DNA from: Marispirochaeta sp.
GTDB lineage: Bacteria; Spirochaetota; Spirochaetia; JC444; Marispirochaetaceae
Direction of reading: 5' to 3'
Length of the DNA stretch: 64,000 nt
Assembly (NCBI RefSeq): GCF_963668165.1
Contig: NZ_OY764209.1
Location: 1,054,001 to 1,118,000 of the forward strand
Shown: positions 63,263 to 64,000 of the stretch, one piece after another
Layout of the letters: each line of letters begins with the position of its first letter
Position numbering within the stretch: position 1 is the first letter of the stretch
The notes under the pieces: generated by a model
What the model was told of the DNA's origin: nothing
Seen by the model: only the letters and a program-made list of their open reading frames with translations
Databases searched by the model: none
Translations under genes and position numbers: made by a program

Positions 63263-64000
63263 GGGCCTGTTCACACTAATTGATAATCCATGTTAAAATT
63301 TCCCTATGGAAATTACCCCAGAACAGTTTGCCATAATAGAAGACTTATTACCGGTTCAACGAGGAAACGTGAAACTTTTAAATCTTGATGTCCTTAATGC
63401 GGTCCTGCATATTGCTGAACATGGTTGTAAGTGGCGAGGACTCCCTGAGAGATTCGGGAATTGGCATAGTGTCTATATGAGAGCCAATCGCTGGGCTAAG
63501 CAAGGTGTACTCGAGAAGGTTTTTCTCGCCCTTCAAGAGGCAGAAATTATCAATATTCGGGTTGATCATGTCTCTTTGGATAGTACGGCTGTCAAGGTCC
63601 ATCCCGATGGAACGGGCGCTTTAAAAAAAACGGTCCTCAATCTATCGGAAAGTCGAGGGCCGGATGGACAACCAAGATTCACATGGTGGCGGCCGGGGCT
63701 CAAACAGCCGTAACTTTCTCGTTATCTCCCGGTCAGGCCGGAGATGCCCCCGAAGGCCGAAAGCTCTTAAACACCTTGAAAGATAAGAGATGGAAAGGCA
63801 CCAAGGTTCTCATGGACAGGGCCTATGAAGGCGATGAGACCAGGCAACTGGTTCTTGACCTTGAGATGGCACCAGTGGTGCCTCCCAAACGAAATAGGCG
63901 TAATCCCTGGGAATATGACAAGGAACTGTATAAAAAACGTAATGAAGTAGAGCGACTATTCCGTCGTCTTAAGGGCTTTCGGCGCATTTTTTCCCGATTT
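63263..64000 (+). mobile_element. IS5-family (IS427-type) element, right end outside window
   Basis: The left end GGGCCTGTTCACACTAATTG is typical of IS427-group ends and follows CTA. The transposase occupies the rest of the window. Confidence 0.8.
63306..64000 (+). CDS. IS5/IS427-type transposase in two frames (3' partial)
   Basis: The first frame (63306-63713) begins MEITPEQFAIIEDLLPVQRGN and has VLHIAEHGCKWRGLPERFGNW and VSLDSTAVKVHPDG. At an A8 run (~63624) a -1 shift gives KKNGPQSIGKSRAGWTTKIHMVAAGAQTAVTF, then MDRAYEGDETR and KRNEVERLFRRLKGFRRIFSRF up to the edge. Two overlapping frames joined by -1 slippage are normal for IS427, so this element may be functional. Confidence 0.9.

Noticed and set aside
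1..64000. tRNA or rRNA genes
   Set aside because: No cloverleaf-like TTCGANNC element with matching acceptor arms and no rRNA stretch was noticed by eye; a tRNAscan run would settle it.

Overview
The window looks like a chromosomal segment of a free-living, probably marine or sediment, spirochaete (order Spirochaetales; inferred, not proven). Supporting signs are Gram-negative envelope genes (a TolC/MFP/RND pump), a TRAP solute-binding protein whose signal peptide ends in a spirochaete-like FAEGSKES stretch, and attC-like recombination sites of the kind known from the Treponema denticola chromosomal integron. The first 36 kb is fairly GC-rich and dense in intact housekeeping and regulatory genes. 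The 37-64 kb part is AT-richer, full of short single-domain genes, broken genes and mobile elements.

Region 1 (1-9980): the end of a receiver/adenylate cyclase gene, rsmE, a SWIM-SNF2 helicase, feoB-feoA for ferrous iron uptake, then a PAS histidine kinase overlapping a DUF401 membrane protein. The helicase lies between two diverged copies of the rsmE/feoB 3' junction, so it was probably inserted there. Region 2 (10-13.2 kb) is a decayed PLD/DEAD/DUF3427 helicase and an antitoxin stub. Region 3 (13.2-17.6 kb) has an acetyltransferase, an AvtA-like aminotransferase, a cobalto/magnesium-chelatase-like AAA+/VWA gene split at an A9 tract, and ArfB. Region 4 (17.6-24.7 kb) is an efflux operon: tandem-TetR regulator, TolC, MFP lipoprotein, RND pump and a small PII-like protein. 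Region 5 (24.7-36 kb) has Dus, a PAS-GGDEF-EAL protein, YgiQ, a cupin, a TIM-barrel isomerase and a GntR-controlled TRAP transporter, then carbonic anhydrase and a secreted protein.

Region 6 (37-41.1 kb) is a run of small minus-strand genes (GNAT, DUF1905, DinB, DJ-1/PfpI, RibD-like reductase, VOC) with an SDR remnant. Region 7 (41.1-59.9 kb) is the notable part: a cassette array with at least seven attC-like sites and no integrase in the window. Its cassettes carry methyltransferases, a YefM/YoeB toxin-antitoxin pair, DUF4386/DUF6326 membrane proteins, a CPBP protease, DUF3795, an isochorismatase/WYL divergent pair and YciI. The array is heavily invaded. There is a group II intron-like 5' fragment next to the first attC, an IS110 inside an IS1634 relic, an IS110 beside a broken attC, an IS1634 element in the tail of the isochorismatase gene, and an IS1182-family element inserted in an attC core that itself carries an IS5-family element.

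Region 8 (59.9-64 kb) has an inactivated IS110, a MarR regulator with an MFS transporter under a perfect 24-bp palindrome, a gene fragment, and an IS5 (IS427-type) element running off the end.

Several reading-frame breaks fall in homopolymer runs, so some 'broken' genes may reflect slippage or sequencing error rather than decay.
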